Shown one piece after another: positions 18,440 through 26,696 of a DNA stretch of 61,987 nt (position 1 is its first letter; every line of letters begins with the position of its first letter). The stretch lies in NCBI GenBank assembly GCA_026398735.1, contig JAPLSH010000010.1, forward strand, positions 1-61,987, written 5' to 3'. The position numbers and the translations under genes were made by a program. The DNA is from Pseudomonadota bacterium. GTDB lineage: Bacteria; Pseudomonadota; Gammaproteobacteria; Steroidobacterales; Steroidobacteraceae. The notes under the pieces were generated by a model. The model made no database searches. It worked only from the letters and a program-made list of their open reading frames with translations, and was not told where the DNA came from.

Positions 18440-19738
18440 TCAGTGCGCGGGCCGCGAGGCCACAATCGCCTGCATCACCGCTGCACCGAAGTCGGCCTGC
18501 ACCGCGGGCACCGATTGCTGCAGCATCAGTACGGCGGTGATGCCTTCGCGTGGATCGTTCCAGCTGATCGTGCCATAGGCGCCATACCAGCCCGCACTGC
18601 CTACAGAGCGGCGCCAGGCCGCTTTGGTTTCATCTTGTGTGATGGCAACGGCCAGACCAAAGCCCATGCCGTCTTCATTGCCCCGCATGCCATGAAACAG
18701 ATCGCCCACATGGTTGGTGCGCATCAGCTCGACGCTGCGCGGTGACAGCAGGCGCTTGCCGTCCAGTTGACCACCACCCAGCAGCATCTGCTCAAAGCGC
18801 AGGTAATCGCGTGCGCTGCTGATCAGACCGCCCGCACCAGAGAAATAGACCGTGCTGTCAAAGCCGCCCACACCACCGCTTTCCCATTGACCCTGTGCAG
18901 TACGGCGGAACAGCTGATTCATGCGCGACTGCTTAGCAGCAGGCACCACAAACTGCGTGTCGTGCATGTCTAGCGGCGCAAACACGCGCTCGGCTAGAAA
19001 CTGATCAAAGCGTTTGCCAGAGGCGATCTCGACGATGCGGCTCAAAGTGTCAAAGCCTGCCGCTGCGCTATAGCTCCAGCGGGTGCCAGGCTGAAAATCC
19101 AGTGCGGCATTGCCCAGCTGTGGAATGAAATCAGCCAACGTGTCGGTGGGCTTGCGCTGGATGTCGCTCGATACGCGCATCCCTAAGCCACCCGACATCA
19201 ACCCCGAGGTGTGCGTGAGCAGATCGAGCACAGTCACTTCACGCTGTGCCGGCACGAGATCGGCCTCGGGCTTGGGGCCGGTAGCTGGCGCACCCGGTGG
19301 CAACGGTGCGGGCGCTGCAGCACCGGGCTTAGGTACGGCCACCTTTAGATTCTTAAACTCGGGAATAAAACGCGACACCGGATCGGTAAGGCGGATCTTG
19401 CCTTCCTCGACCAGCATCAACACCGCCACTGCAGTGACTGGCTTGGAGGACGAGGCCATGCGAAACAGCGCGTCCATCGGCATCGGCGTGCTGCCCTTGG
19501 CATCGAGCGTGCCGTAGGCCTTGGCATGCACCACCTTGCCGTCGCGAGCCACCAGTGCCACCGCATTAAAAATGGTGCCGTCCTTGATGTGCTGTTGCAG
19601 CACGCTGTCGATCACGCCCAGTCGCTGGCTGGATAGGCCCACCGACTCGGGCTTGGCAACGGGCAGTTCTGCGGCCAGCACTGACGACAGTGAGCCAAGA
19701 CCAATCAGTGCGGCAGTCAAAAGTGTGCGTGTACGCAT
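18440..19738 (-). CDS. Exported serine hydrolase of the beta-lactamase class C/esterase family
   Basis: This 432-residue protein has a Sec signal peptide (LLTAALIGLGSLSSVLA) and a beta-lactamase/penicillin-binding fold. The nucleophile motif SxxK is ASSSKP (Ser96, Lys99). The second motif is Y-S-A in the RWSYSAAAGFD segment, where most class C enzymes have Y-x-N. The third motif region is WYGAYGTISW. This mix is common in EstB-like esterases rather than true beta-lactamases. A Pro/Ala-rich loop near residues 137-160 (AAAPAPLPPGAPATG) is an insertion. It is predicted periplasmic. It diverges from mutY across 65 bases and ends near the cupin stop. The substrate is unknown. Confidence 0.88.
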   Translation of the reverse strand: MRTRTLLTAALIGLGSLSSVLAAELPVAKPESVGLSSQRLGVIDSVLQQHIKDGTIFNAVALVARDGKVVHAKAYGTLDAKGSTPMPMDALFRMASSSKPVTAVAVLMLVEEGKIRLTDPVSRFIPEFKNLKVAVPKPGAAAPAPLPPGAPATGPKPEADLVPAQREVTVLDLLTHTSGLMSGGLGMRVSSDIQRKPTDTLADFIPQLGNAALDFQPGTRWSYSAAAGFDTLSRIVEIASGKRFDQFLAERVFAPLDMHDTQFVVPAAKQSRMNQLFRRTAQGQWESGGVGGFDSTVYFSGAGGLISSARDYLRFEQMLLGGGQLDGKRLLSPRSVELMRTNHVGDLFHGMRGNEDGMGFGLAVAITQDETKAAWRRSVGSAGWYGAYGTISWNDPREGITAVLMLQQSVPAVQADFGAAVMQAIVASRPAH

Positions 19739-19803
19739 GGTGTCCCCGGTTGTTGTGCGGGCATGGTGCCTGTTCGGGCAGTGCTAACGCTAGACTGCGC
19801 AGC

Positions 19804-20859
19804 ATGGATGCCCCCTCCCTCGCGCCCTTGCTGCTGGCTTGGCATGCCGATCACGGCCGTCACGATCTGCCTTGGCAGCAGGATCGCAGCGCCTATCGCG
19901 TGTGGGTGTCAGAGGTGATGCTGCAGCAGACGCAGGTCAGCTCTGTCATCGGCTACTTCGATCGCTTCATGGCGCGTTTTCCTACGCTTGGCGCATTGGC
20001 CGATGCGCCGCAAGACGATGTGCTGCACCTGTGGTCGGGGCTGGGCTATTACGCCCGGGCTCGCAATCTGCAGCGCGCGGCGCAGCAGGTGCGCGATCTG
20101 CACAGCGGCGTGTTCCCCACTGACTTTGAGGCAGTGGCCGCGTTGTCCGGCATTGGCCGATCTACTGCAGGCGCCATCCTGGCACTCAGTGGCGATCAGC
20201 ATCACCCCATCTGCGATGGCAACGTCAAACGCGTGCTGGCCCGGGTGTATGGCGTAGAGGGTCGTCCCGGTGAGCGCGCCTTTGAGACGCAGCTGTGGGC
20301 ACTGGCCACGCATGAAACGCCGGTGCAGCAGGTGGCCACCTATACACAGGCCATCATGGATCTGGGTGCCACGTTGTGTACGCGTCGCAACCCCGCCTGT
20401 GATCGCTGCCCCTTTGCCGCAAAGTGTGTGGCGCGCGCCAGTGATCGCCAACACGAGCTGCCTGCACCGCGCAAAGCGCGAGAGCGACCCTCGCGTGAGT
20501 GTGTGTTGCTGTTGCTGCGCCGTGTCGATGGCAGCCTGTGGCTGCAGCGTCGCCCGGCGCGCGGCATCTGGGGCGGCCTGTGGGCACCGCCACAGTTTGA
20601 TACTGCAGGGGAGGCCGAGTCGTTGCTGCCCGGTGCTGCAGATGGTCATGCGCTGCCACCCATCGACCATGCCTTTACGCATTACGACCTGTGCATACAG
20701 CCGCTGCTGCTGCGTGTGGAAGACAGCTGGCAACCACCGGGCGAGGGCCAGTGGTATGACCTGCGCAACCCCGCGCGCATAGGCTTGCCTGCGCCGGTGG
20801 CCACGCTGCTGGCGACGCTGTTGCCGCCCGCGCAGAGCGACCTGTGGCCTGTGGTATAA
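19804..20859 (+). CDS. mutY: Adenine DNA glycosylase MutY
   Basis: The product has 351 residues. Features by position are Glu37 in VSEVMLQQTQV, a helix-hairpin-helix ALSGIGRSTAGAI at about 113-125, catalytic Asp138 in ICDGN, and a 4Fe-4S cluster of Cys192, Cys199, Cys202 and Cys208 (Cx6Cx2Cx5C). The C-terminal NUDIX-like domain (WLQRRPARGIWGGLWAPPQF) recognises 8-oxoG. The numbers match E. coli MutY closely. It removes adenine mispaired with 8-oxoguanine. ATG 19804 is preferred over upstream in-frame codons because it matches the family N-terminus. yggX follows after 8 bases, the same arrangement as in enterobacteria. Confidence 0.98.
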   Translation: MDAPSLAPLLLAWHADHGRHDLPWQQDRSAYRVWVSEVMLQQTQVSSVIGYFDRFMARFPTLGALADAPQDDVLHLWSGLGYYARARNLQRAAQQVRDLHSGVFPTDFEAVAALSGIGRSTAGAILALSGDQHHPICDGNVKRVLARVYGVEGRPGERAFETQLWALATHETPVQQVATYTQAIMDLGATLCTRRNPACDRCPFAAKCVARASDRQHELPAPRKARERPSRECVLLLLRRVDGSLWLQRRPARGIWGGLWAPPQFDTAGEAESLLPGAADGHALPPIDHAFTHYDLCIQPLLLRVEDSWQPPGEGQWYDLRNPARIGLPAPVATLLATLLPPAQSDLWPVV

Positions 20860-20867
20860 CGCGATCC

Positions 20868-21149
20868 ATGACTATCCGTACCGTGCAATGCGCTCACTTG
20901 AAGTGCGAGGCTCCAGGCCTCGATCGTCCACCGTTTCCGGGGCCGCGCGGCCAGCGCATCTTCGAGACCGTCTCGAAGGAAGCTTGGAAGCTTTGGGTTG
21001 CCCACCAGACCATGCTCATCAACGAGTACCGGCTGTCTGCGGTGGACCCTAAGGCCCGCAAGCTACTCGAGAGCCATCAGGACAAGTTCCTGTTCGGCGA
21101 AGGCTCGGCGCCGCCACCAGACTTCAAAGCACCCAGCGCCGGCGGCTGA
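20868..21149 (+). CDS. yggX: YggX-like Fe(II)-trafficking / oxidative protection protein
   Basis: The product has 93 residues. The body matches YggX: QRIFETVSKEAWKLW, HQTMLINEYRL and KLLESHQDKFLF all follow the family pattern. The N-terminal CxxxxC-like segment (QCAHLKCEAPG) is also family-like. YggX protects Fe-S proteins from oxidative damage in the cytoplasm and is thought to handle ferrous iron. Its position 8 bases behind mutY, itself an Fe-S DNA repair enzyme, is a conserved gammaproteobacterial pair. The C-terminal PPPDFKAPSAGG tail is slightly longer than in E. coli. Confidence 0.95.
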   Translation: MTIRTVQCAHLKCEAPGLDRPPFPGPRGQRIFETVSKEAWKLWVAHQTMLINEYRLSAVDPKARKLLESHQDKFLFGEGSAPPPDFKAPSAGG

Positions 21150-21174
21150 TCGATCGCAATTCATCGAGGGGCTT

Positions 21175-22812
21175 ATGCACACACTCAAGACTTGCAGGTC
21201 GGCGCTGTGGCTTGCAGTGCTGGTGTTGCCCTTGGGCGTGCAGGCTGCGCAGCCTTGCCCCGGCGGCAAGGACTTGGTGCTAACCAACGGCAACATTCTT
21301 ACCGTTGACGCCAACGACCGCACCGTCAGTACGCTGCGCATCCGTGGCGAGCGGTTGCTCAGTGTCGGCGAGCCGGTGCCGCGCAACGAACCCTGTGTGC
21401 AGGTGGTGGATCTGGGCGGTCGTACGGTCATCCCAGGCCTCATCGACAATCACACGCACTTTGTACGCACCGCACAGGCCCCCGGTCCGTTCATCGAAGG
21501 TCTGGAGTCCGCCACATCGATTGCCGCTTTGCAGGTCGCATTGCGCACCGCCGCACGCAAGGCTGAACCTGGCGAGTGGCTGGCCGCCATTGGTGGCTTT
21601 ACGCCGGGTCAGTTTGCCGAGCGGCGCATGCCCACGCGCCAAGAGCTCAGCGCTGCCGTGCCCGATCGTCCTGTTTATATGCAGATCGGCTATTCCACAC
21701 GCGGACTGGTCAACGATGAAGGTCGTCGCGTATTGGCTGCTGCTGGTATCAACACCACAGAGGCCGGCGATGTGGCCCCCGATGGTCAAGGATTAACGCT
21801 GGTGCTGCGCTCTGCCACCGAGGCGCGTATGCAGCGCCGCTGGCCCGATTACATGCGCTATGCCGTGTCGCTGGGCCTGACTACTGTGGTGGACCATGCC
21901 TGCTGCGATTGGCTCGGAGCGCATCTGACCACAGCAGACCGCCCCGATCTCAAGCTCGCCGAGCAGATTTGGCGCGCGGGACAGTTGCAACTGCGGCTGC
22001 GCATCCAATACGACCATCGCGACACCCGCAACCAGCTCGATATCCACTCTGCCTCTGCCCGTTTAGCCAATGCCACGCAGGGCTTGGGCGATGGCATGTA
22101 CAAAGCCGTACGCTTTGGCGAGCAGGTGCTGGCTGCCGGCGCGACTGATGACGAAGTGTATGAGGTGTTCCAGCGCATCGCTGATGGCGGCTGGGCGCTG
22201 TCGCAGCACACCATCAAGGAAGTCGAGATAGAGCGTTATCTGCGCATCATGGAGCGCGTGGCGGCACGCACGCCGGTCAAAGACCTGCGCTGGACACTCG
22301 AACATGTGTTTGAGATCACCCCCGATCAGGTGCAGCGGCTCAACCGCATCGGCGTGGGCGTGCGGCTGCAGGATCACGACTACATCCGCAATGCCAATTC
22401 CTCGTGGAATCCCGGCCCGCCCTACAAGATGCTGTTCGATAGCGGCATCCGCATGGGAGCCGGGTCGGACTCCGCCGTGGTGGGTGCGCTGAACCCTTGG
22501 CTGGGCTTTTACTTCATCACCACCGGCAAAGATGCCAGCGGCACGCTGCTGCTGCCCGGCCAGCAGCTCACGCGCCGTCAGGCGCTGCGCCTGTACACCG
22601 CCTCCAACGCCTGGTTCAACTTTGAAGAGCGCGACATGGGCTCGCTGGAAGCCGGCAAACTGGCCGATCTGGTGGTGCTCGACCAGCCCCTGCTCGACGT
22701 GCCGGATGAGGCCCTCAAACAGATGCATCCGCTGCTGACGCTGGTGGGTGGCAAGGCCGTGCATGCCCGCGCTCCGTTTGCCGGTCTGGCTACTGCCAAA
22801 GGGCGCAATTGA
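21175..22812 (+). CDS. Exported metal-dependent amidohydrolase (Amidohydro_3 / YtcJ-like)
   Basis: The product has 545 residues. A Sec signal peptide (LWLAVLVLPLGVQA) indicates export. The amidohydrolase fold follows, with the metal motif HxH in IDNHTHF (His93, His95), EHVFEI in the middle of the barrel, and GAGSDSAVVGALNPWLG near the end (metal Asp and substrate loop). The C-terminus GSLEAGKLADLVVLD closes the composite beta-sandwich. YtcJ-type enzymes hydrolyse amide or N-formyl bonds in varied small molecules; the substrate here is unknown. ATG 21175 is preceded by CGAGGGG and starts just before the signal peptide. It lies 25 bases after yggX and is followed by tRNA-Phe. Confidence 0.87.
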   Translation: MHTLKTCRSALWLAVLVLPLGVQAAQPCPGGKDLVLTNGNILTVDANDRTVSTLRIRGERLLSVGEPVPRNEPCVQVVDLGGRTVIPGLIDNHTHFVRTAQAPGPFIEGLESATSIAALQVALRTAARKAEPGEWLAAIGGFTPGQFAERRMPTRQELSAAVPDRPVYMQIGYSTRGLVNDEGRRVLAAAGINTTEAGDVAPDGQGLTLVLRSATEARMQRRWPDYMRYAVSLGLTTVVDHACCDWLGAHLTTADRPDLKLAEQIWRAGQLQLRLRIQYDHRDTRNQLDIHSASARLANATQGLGDGMYKAVRFGEQVLAAGATDDEVYEVFQRIADGGWALSQHTIKEVEIERYLRIMERVAARTPVKDLRWTLEHVFEITPDQVQRLNRIGVGVRLQDHDYIRNANSSWNPGPPYKMLFDSGIRMGAGSDSAVVGALNPWLGFYFITTGKDASGTLLLPGQQLTRRQALRLYTASNAWFNFEERDMGSLEAGKLADLVVLDQPLLDVPDEALKQMHPLLTLVGGKAVHARAPFAGLATAKGRN

Positions 22813-22815
22813 GAG

Positions 22816-22845
22816 TTGACGCGGCACGACCCCGACCGGTCTAAT
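22816..22845 (+). promoter_or_regulatory. Candidate promoter of tRNA-Phe
   Basis: TTGACG (22816-22821) and TCTAAT (22840-22845) are spaced by 18 bases, each with five of six consensus matches. They are followed by a GC-rich discriminator about 40 bases before the tRNA. This is the expected form for a stable-RNA promoter, read by eye. Confidence 0.5.
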
Positions 22846-22852
22846 ACCGGCC

Positions 22853-22872
22853 CCACCGCTTCCCCGCGGTGG
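22853..22872 (+). other. Small hairpin between the amidohydrolase gene and tRNA-Phe
   Basis: CCACCGC (22853-22859) pairs exactly with GCGGTGG (22866-22872) around a 6-base loop. No T-run follows, so it is not a typical intrinsic terminator. It may form in the tRNA precursor leader. Confidence 0.4.
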
Positions 22873-22886
22873 CGCATCCCCAAGAT

Positions 22887-22962
22887 GCCCAGGTAGCTCA
22901 GTTGGTAGAGCAGCGGATTGAAAATCCGCGTGTCGGTGGTTCGATTCCGCCCCTGGGCACCA
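22887..22962 (+). tRNA. tRNA-Phe (anticodon GAA)
   Basis: The 76 bases fold as a full cloverleaf. The acceptor stem GCCCAGG/CCTGGGC has seven pairs, the D arm is GCTC...GAGC, and the anticodon stem is GCGGA/TCCGC with loop TTGAAAA (anticodon GAA). The variable region is GTGTC and the T arm is GGTGG-TTCGATT-CCGCC. Discriminator A is followed by an encoded CCA. Confidence 0.98.
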
Positions 22963-23138
22963 CTCAATTCAAAGACTCAACTGATCCGCGGCAGTACGGT
23001 TAGCGCCGTTGCGTCACTTACGACCATGCGGGATGCATCTGTGGTGTTGCAGCGGCGAGTAGCTCGCTAAGCTTTAAAAAAAGCTCCGAACCTCTCCGCA
23101 AAGGAGTCGGCAACGCCTCCAAACATCAGGGACCGGCA

Positions 23139-23687
23139 GTGGAACCCAACGACGAGAATCCGTTCGAGACCAAGCCCAAGGCTGGCAATAGAAAAAAACG
23201 TGCCGCTTCAATTTTCGAAAATAACGAAATGGTTAAATCCATAAAATCTGCTAAGCATTGGCTGCAGAAAGTCACCGGGGCGACGGTTTATTTAACGATT
23301 GGCCTTACTGTTTTTAATGGCTTGCAGTACTGGCGTAGTACTGTGGATTTTTATCCCTTTGTCGTTAATGTCGCACTGCTCTATTTTGTGTTTAAAGGGT
23401 TTTCTAATCGCTGCAAAGCCTGCGGATGTTTTTGGGCCATGAAGCTGGTCAACACCGAATCTTTGGAATCCTGGCAACAGCATCAGGATGTGGTCCGTAA
23501 GGACGTAAATCGCAACACCAAAGGCGAGGTCATCAGCACCACCGAGAGAGTCGAACAGGTGGTCGTTACCAAGACGCGCTACAAAGTGGATTGTCAGTGC
23601 CGCGCCTGTGGCGATGTTAGTTCTGAGGAAACTGTTGTTCGAGGGCCGATTAGGCTAATCCGCTCAATCAGCACTCTCCAAACCTGA
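23139..23687 (+). CDS. Hypothetical membrane protein with zinc-ribbon-like cysteines
   Basis: This 182-residue protein is not one I recognise. It has a charged N-terminus, two hydrophobic segments around residues 50-65 and 72-88 that may form a membrane hairpin, then CKACGCFW near residue 92-99 and CQCRACGD near 155-162. These paired Cys motifs look like the two knuckles of a zinc ribbon split by a charged region of about 55 residues. The start is a GTG at 23139 after a CAGGGA-like site. Base composition is clearly more AT-rich than neighbouring genes, and it lies 176 bases behind tRNA-Phe, which suggests acquired DNA. The 176 bases upstream hold only short inverted repeats. Confidence 0.6.
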   Translation: MEPNDENPFETKPKAGNRKKRAASIFENNEMVKSIKSAKHWLQKVTGATVYLTIGLTVFNGLQYWRSTVDFYPFVVNVALLYFVFKGFSNRCKACGCFWAMKLVNTESLESWQQHQDVVRKDVNRNTKGEVISTTERVEQVVVTKTRYKVDCQCRACGDVSSEETVVRGPIRLIRSISTLQT

Positions 23688-23790
23688 TAGCCAGACGCAC
23701 GCCCTAGCGCTATCGGTCCTGCGCTGGCCTGACTCTGGCCAGAGCAATCCCCCGTGCAAGCTGCATTTTCAGGCTATTCGGCAAATATAG

Positions 23791-23803
23791 ATCCATTATG
23801 GAT
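23791..23803. promoter_or_regulatory. 13-bp perfect palindrome upstream of a small lipoprotein gene
   Basis: ATCCATTATGGAT reads as a perfect inverted repeat around a central T in an AT-rich stretch, followed directly by TATATAAG, a possible -10 region. It sits 43-55 bases before the proposed start of the lipoprotein gene and may be an operator. Confidence 0.3.
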
Positions 23804-23845
23804 ATATAAGGGTTATTGTCTCTTAGAGTGACAAGAGAGAACACT

Positions 23846-24094
23846 TTGAGCCGACTAAACCTGACCTTATTTATAGTCCCGCTGTGTGCCCTGACGCTTG
23901 GTGGCTGTGCAACGACCAGTGGTACCGCCAGCACCGCGGACCGCGAGTGGGCCTGGGACATCTTTTATAAAAGCGCCAAAGAAGTCACCGTTTGTCGTGG
24001 CGTGCAAACCCTGCAGTTGACTGATGCGTCTTACTGCGCCGGCAAGCCTGTAAACGATAATCGCTGGCCGGGCCCATTTGAGAAGCCTCAGTAA
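23846..24094 (+). CDS. Small lipoprotein of unknown function
   Basis: The proposed product has 82 residues. The lipoprotein signal has a basic N-terminus (SRLNL), a hydrophobic core and the lipobox TLGGC, so Cys18 would be lipidated. The mature part is short and polar, with two further cysteines (TVCRG, SYCAG) that could form a disulfide. I see no known domain. TTG 23846 is chosen because AGAGAG lies 7 bases upstream and the signal peptide begins immediately. GTG 23828 and TTG 23816 are in-frame alternatives. The region is AT-rich like the preceding gene. Confidence 0.55.
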   Translation: MSRLNLTLFIVPLCALTLGGCATTSGTASTADREWAWDIFYKSAKEVTVCRGVQTLQLTDASYCAGKPVNDNRWPGPFEKPQ

Positions 24095-24189
24095 AGCATT
24101 GGCGTTTCGTAATAGGCGCTACATCGGATGACCTGCAGCAGCTGCTGTGTTACCAAGGGTACCGGTCCTTTGTTATCGCGAGCTGTGCC

Positions 24190-25716
24190 ATGGCTGCAGT
24201 GTCAAATCGTGTGGTGTGTACTGCATTGATCGCAGGCTTGGCGCTGCTAACGCTAGGACCTGCTGGCGCCGCAGAACTTATCGACATAGGCCTTACCACT
24301 GACGGTCAGCGCATCGATGCTTTGCGTGTCGAAGCCACTACGCGGTCGCCGCTTACGGTCGTGCTGGTCGGTGGTCTGCAAGGTGATGAATCCTCAGCCG
24401 CTGCGGTGCGCAGTGTCTTGGCAGCCTATGAACAGCGCCGCAGCCGGCCGTGGCGTGTGTTGGCTGTCCCGATGACCAATCCGCAGGCGCTGCCGCTGCA
24501 GTTTCCGCCCACTGGCGTGGCCTATCGGGAGAATGCCGAGTCGTTTGTGCTGTGGCGCTGGCTGGGTACGCTGGCGCCGGATCTGGTGCTGATTGCCGGT
24601 AGCGATGGCGCAGGGCTAGCCACCGCGCTGGCGTCACAGTCAGTGGCTGACATGGGGCGCATTCCTACACAGGCCTGGCTGGGAACGGTGGCCGATATGC
24701 AGGCCAAGGCTGCTAGCCTCAAGCCCTCTGAAGCCCACAGTCAGTTGCAACATCGCCTAGCCCGCACACCGCAGCAGCTGGCACAAACGCTGGCGCGGCA
24801 CTATGGCCGCGACTTTGATCAGCCGTGGTATATCGGCGCCATTGCACTCATCGCACGTGCCCGCTTGGGAGATGTGGCTGATGTACAGCTTTTGGTAGAG
24901 CCTTATGTTGATGGCAGTAAAGACAGCCTGTTGCGCGTTAACTCGTTGGTGATGGCAGGCCACATCGTGTTTACCGACTTGGCGCGGCGCACCGGTGATC
25001 CGCGCTATGTCGCTGCGGTGCGCAAGGTCGCCCAGCTTGGACTTGATGCATCGGGCCAGATGCTCGAGTCCATGCCCTATCACGATCAATACAGCGACTC
25101 GGTGTTCATGGGCACGGCCATCGTGGCGCAGGCCGGTGCATTGACTGGCGAACGTCGTTACTTTGAAATGGCCGACAGGCACCTGCGGTTCATGCAGCAG
25201 CTCGATCTGCGCCCGGATGGTCTATATCGGCACCAACCGGCTACCGATGCGGCTTGGGGTCGTGGCAATGGGTTTGCAGCGGTAGGGCTGGCACTGACGT
25301 TGTCAGAGCTGCCCCCTGACCATCCTGGCTACGCGCATGCCTTGCAAAGCTATCGCGCCTTGATGACCGCGCTGCTGCCGTGGCAGAACCGTGACGGCCT
25401 GTGGCGCAACGTCATTGATCATCCGGGTGCTTACCCCGAGTTTACTGCCACGGCGATGATCGGCTTTGCACTGCAGCGGGGGCTGCAACGCGGCTGGATC
25501 CGCGGTGCACAGTGGCGGGGTGCCGTGGCCCGCGCTTGGACCGCTGTTAATGCGCGCAGCTCGGACGAGGGCGGCTTTGTGGACGTATGCGAATCCACCA
25601 CCCGCATGACGTCGCTCGATCAGTACCTCAAACGCGCGGCCATTCTGGGCAAAGACCCGCGAGGCGGCGCGATGGCGATGCTGTTTGCCACCGAGCTGAT
25701 GGCCCGTAGCAACTGA
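24190..25716 (+). CDS. Exported protein: degenerate M14-like domain fused to a GH105-like glycoside hydrolase
   Basis: The product has 508 residues with a Sec signal (LIAGLALLTLGPAGA). Residues about 50-150 follow the M14 carboxypeptidase/deacylase pattern (VVLVGGLQGDESS, then VPMTNPQAL). The zinc His of HGxE is Gln and the later DLH position reads LIAGS, so this domain looks non-catalytic. Residues about 205-505 resemble GH88/GH105 unsaturated uronyl/rhamnogalacturonyl hydrolases: MPYHDQYSDSVFMGT, GLYRHQPATDAAWGRGNG, EFTATAMIGFAL and GGFVDVCEST. Such enzymes hydrate unsaturated sugars released by polysaccharide lyases. The real substrate is uncertain because the neighbours concern aromatics. 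ATG 24190 begins just before the signal peptide. Confidence 0.75.
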   Translation: MAAVSNRVVCTALIAGLALLTLGPAGAAELIDIGLTTDGQRIDALRVEATTRSPLTVVLVGGLQGDESSAAAVRSVLAAYEQRRSRPWRVLAVPMTNPQALPLQFPPTGVAYRENAESFVLWRWLGTLAPDLVLIAGSDGAGLATALASQSVADMGRIPTQAWLGTVADMQAKAASLKPSEAHSQLQHRLARTPQQLAQTLARHYGRDFDQPWYIGAIALIARARLGDVADVQLLVEPYVDGSKDSLLRVNSLVMAGHIVFTDLARRTGDPRYVAAVRKVAQLGLDASGQMLESMPYHDQYSDSVFMGTAIVAQAGALTGERRYFEMADRHLRFMQQLDLRPDGLYRHQPATDAAWGRGNGFAAVGLALTLSELPPDHPGYAHALQSYRALMTALLPWQNRDGLWRNVIDHPGAYPEFTATAMIGFALQRGLQRGWIRGAQWRGAVARAWTAVNARSSDEGGFVDVCESTTRMTSLDQYLKRAAILGKDPRGGAMAMLFATELMARSN

Positions 25717-25733
25717 AATCCGTATGCTGGCCG

Positions 25734-25752
25734 CGTGCGCAACGTACGCACG
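25734..25752 (+). other. Hairpin just upstream of a ribosome binding site
   Basis: CGTGCG (25734-25739) pairs with CGCACG (25747-25752) around seven bases. GAGGGA, the Shine-Dalgarno of the next gene, begins right after it. It could expose or hide the site, or end the upstream transcript weakly. No T-run follows. Confidence 0.3.
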
Positions 25753-25763
25753 AGGGAACCACT

Positions 25764-26696
25764 ATGAACAGAACTCTGGCGACGTTGTGTGTGCTGGCAT
25801 CACTGCTGTGCTCTACCGCCGTATCGGCGCAAACCTGCAATCGTGACTGCCTTACCCGTCATCTAGACACTTACCTTGCCGGCGTCAGCGCGCACAAGCC
25901 CGAAGCTGCTGGTTTGTGGGTGGGTTTTCGCCAGACCGAAAACTCAGTCGTGATTCCCGAAGGGCAGGGGCTGTGGAAACTGATGACCGGGCTAGGCTCG
26001 GTGCAGCGTCGCTATCTGGATCCGGTGCAAAGTCATGCGGGTTACTACGGCACGGTGATGTTGGGCGAAGAAGAAGCCGTAGTGGCCCTGCGCCTCAAGG
26101 TGCAATGGAACCAAGTCACCGAAGCCGAGTGGTTCATCTCGCGCAAGAGCGATCCCGGCATGACCGGTGAACCCGCCAAGACGCCATTCAACCTGGAGAC
26201 ACTGCGTGCCACGCTTCCCGCACAGCGTGTAGTGCCACGGGGCCAGCGACTGCAACGCGAGGCCTTGCAGGCCGTGGTCAACAGCTACTTTGATGGCATC
26301 ACCAGCCATAACAGCTACATCGTCAAAGGGCACCCCGGTTGCACGCGCTACGAGAACGGCTTCCCGACGTTCAACACGCCCATGACGCCGGCGATGGACT
26401 TGGGCAATAACGGCAAGACCGATTGCCGCACTCAGGGTGACTTTGGTGTGGCCATTGTCGCGATACGCGACTTCTATGTGATCGATGAAGAGTCACAGAC
26501 CGTCATGGCCTCGGCCATATTCCGTCGCGAGGCCAAGAACACCAAGCGCCGCAATCATTTCACCGAGGTCTTTCACATTGACCACGGCAAGATCCGCGAC
26601 ATCCATGCGGCCTTCTACTACGCACCTGACGATAGGCCTGCACCCAACTGGCCGCCGTACGATGGCTTGTTCCCACTGCCTGCGGCTTATCACTGA
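25764..26696 (+). CDS. Exported two-domain NTF2-like protein (paralogue A)
   Basis: The product has 310 residues with a Sec signal ending in AVSA. The mature part starts with CNRDCLTRHLDTYLAG and appears to hold two NTF2-like (SnoaL-type) cone domains, at about residues 25-130 and 165-295. The second contains RYENGFP and VFHIDHGKIRDIHAAF, typical of NTF2-like last strands. It is clearly related to the gene at 31907-32866: both share C-x-R-x-C-L-T-x-H-x-D-x-Y, TENS, RLKV, the aromatic-E-N-G motif and a final K/Q-[IL]-x-[DE]-I-H-A. NTF2 folds bind hydrophobic ligands or act as isomerases and dehydratases. Periplasmic binding of an aromatic substrate is my inference. Its stop overlaps the start of the lipoprotein gene. 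Confidence 0.7.
   Translation: MNRTLATLCVLASLLCSTAVSAQTCNRDCLTRHLDTYLAGVSAHKPEAAGLWVGFRQTENSVVIPEGQGLWKLMTGLGSVQRRYLDPVQSHAGYYGTVMLGEEEAVVALRLKVQWNQVTEAEWFISRKSDPGMTGEPAKTPFNLETLRATLPAQRVVPRGQRLQREALQAVVNSYFDGITSHNSYIVKGHPGCTRYENGFPTFNTPMTPAMDLGNNGKTDCRTQGDFGVAIVAIRDFYVIDEESQTVMASAIFRREAKNTKRRNHFTEVFHIDHGKIRDIHAAFYYAPDDRPAPNWPPYDGLFPLPAAYH

Noticed and set aside
22578-22967. Minus-strand frame running over tRNA-Phe, containing RNRTTDTRIFNPLLYQL
   Set aside because: This is the common false protein made by translating the complement of a tRNA gene. The cloverleaf is unambiguous.
22963-24190. Direct repeat of the tRNA 3' end as an attachment site
   Set aside because: No copy of the T-arm/acceptor end was found in the following 1.2 kb, and no integrase gene is present.
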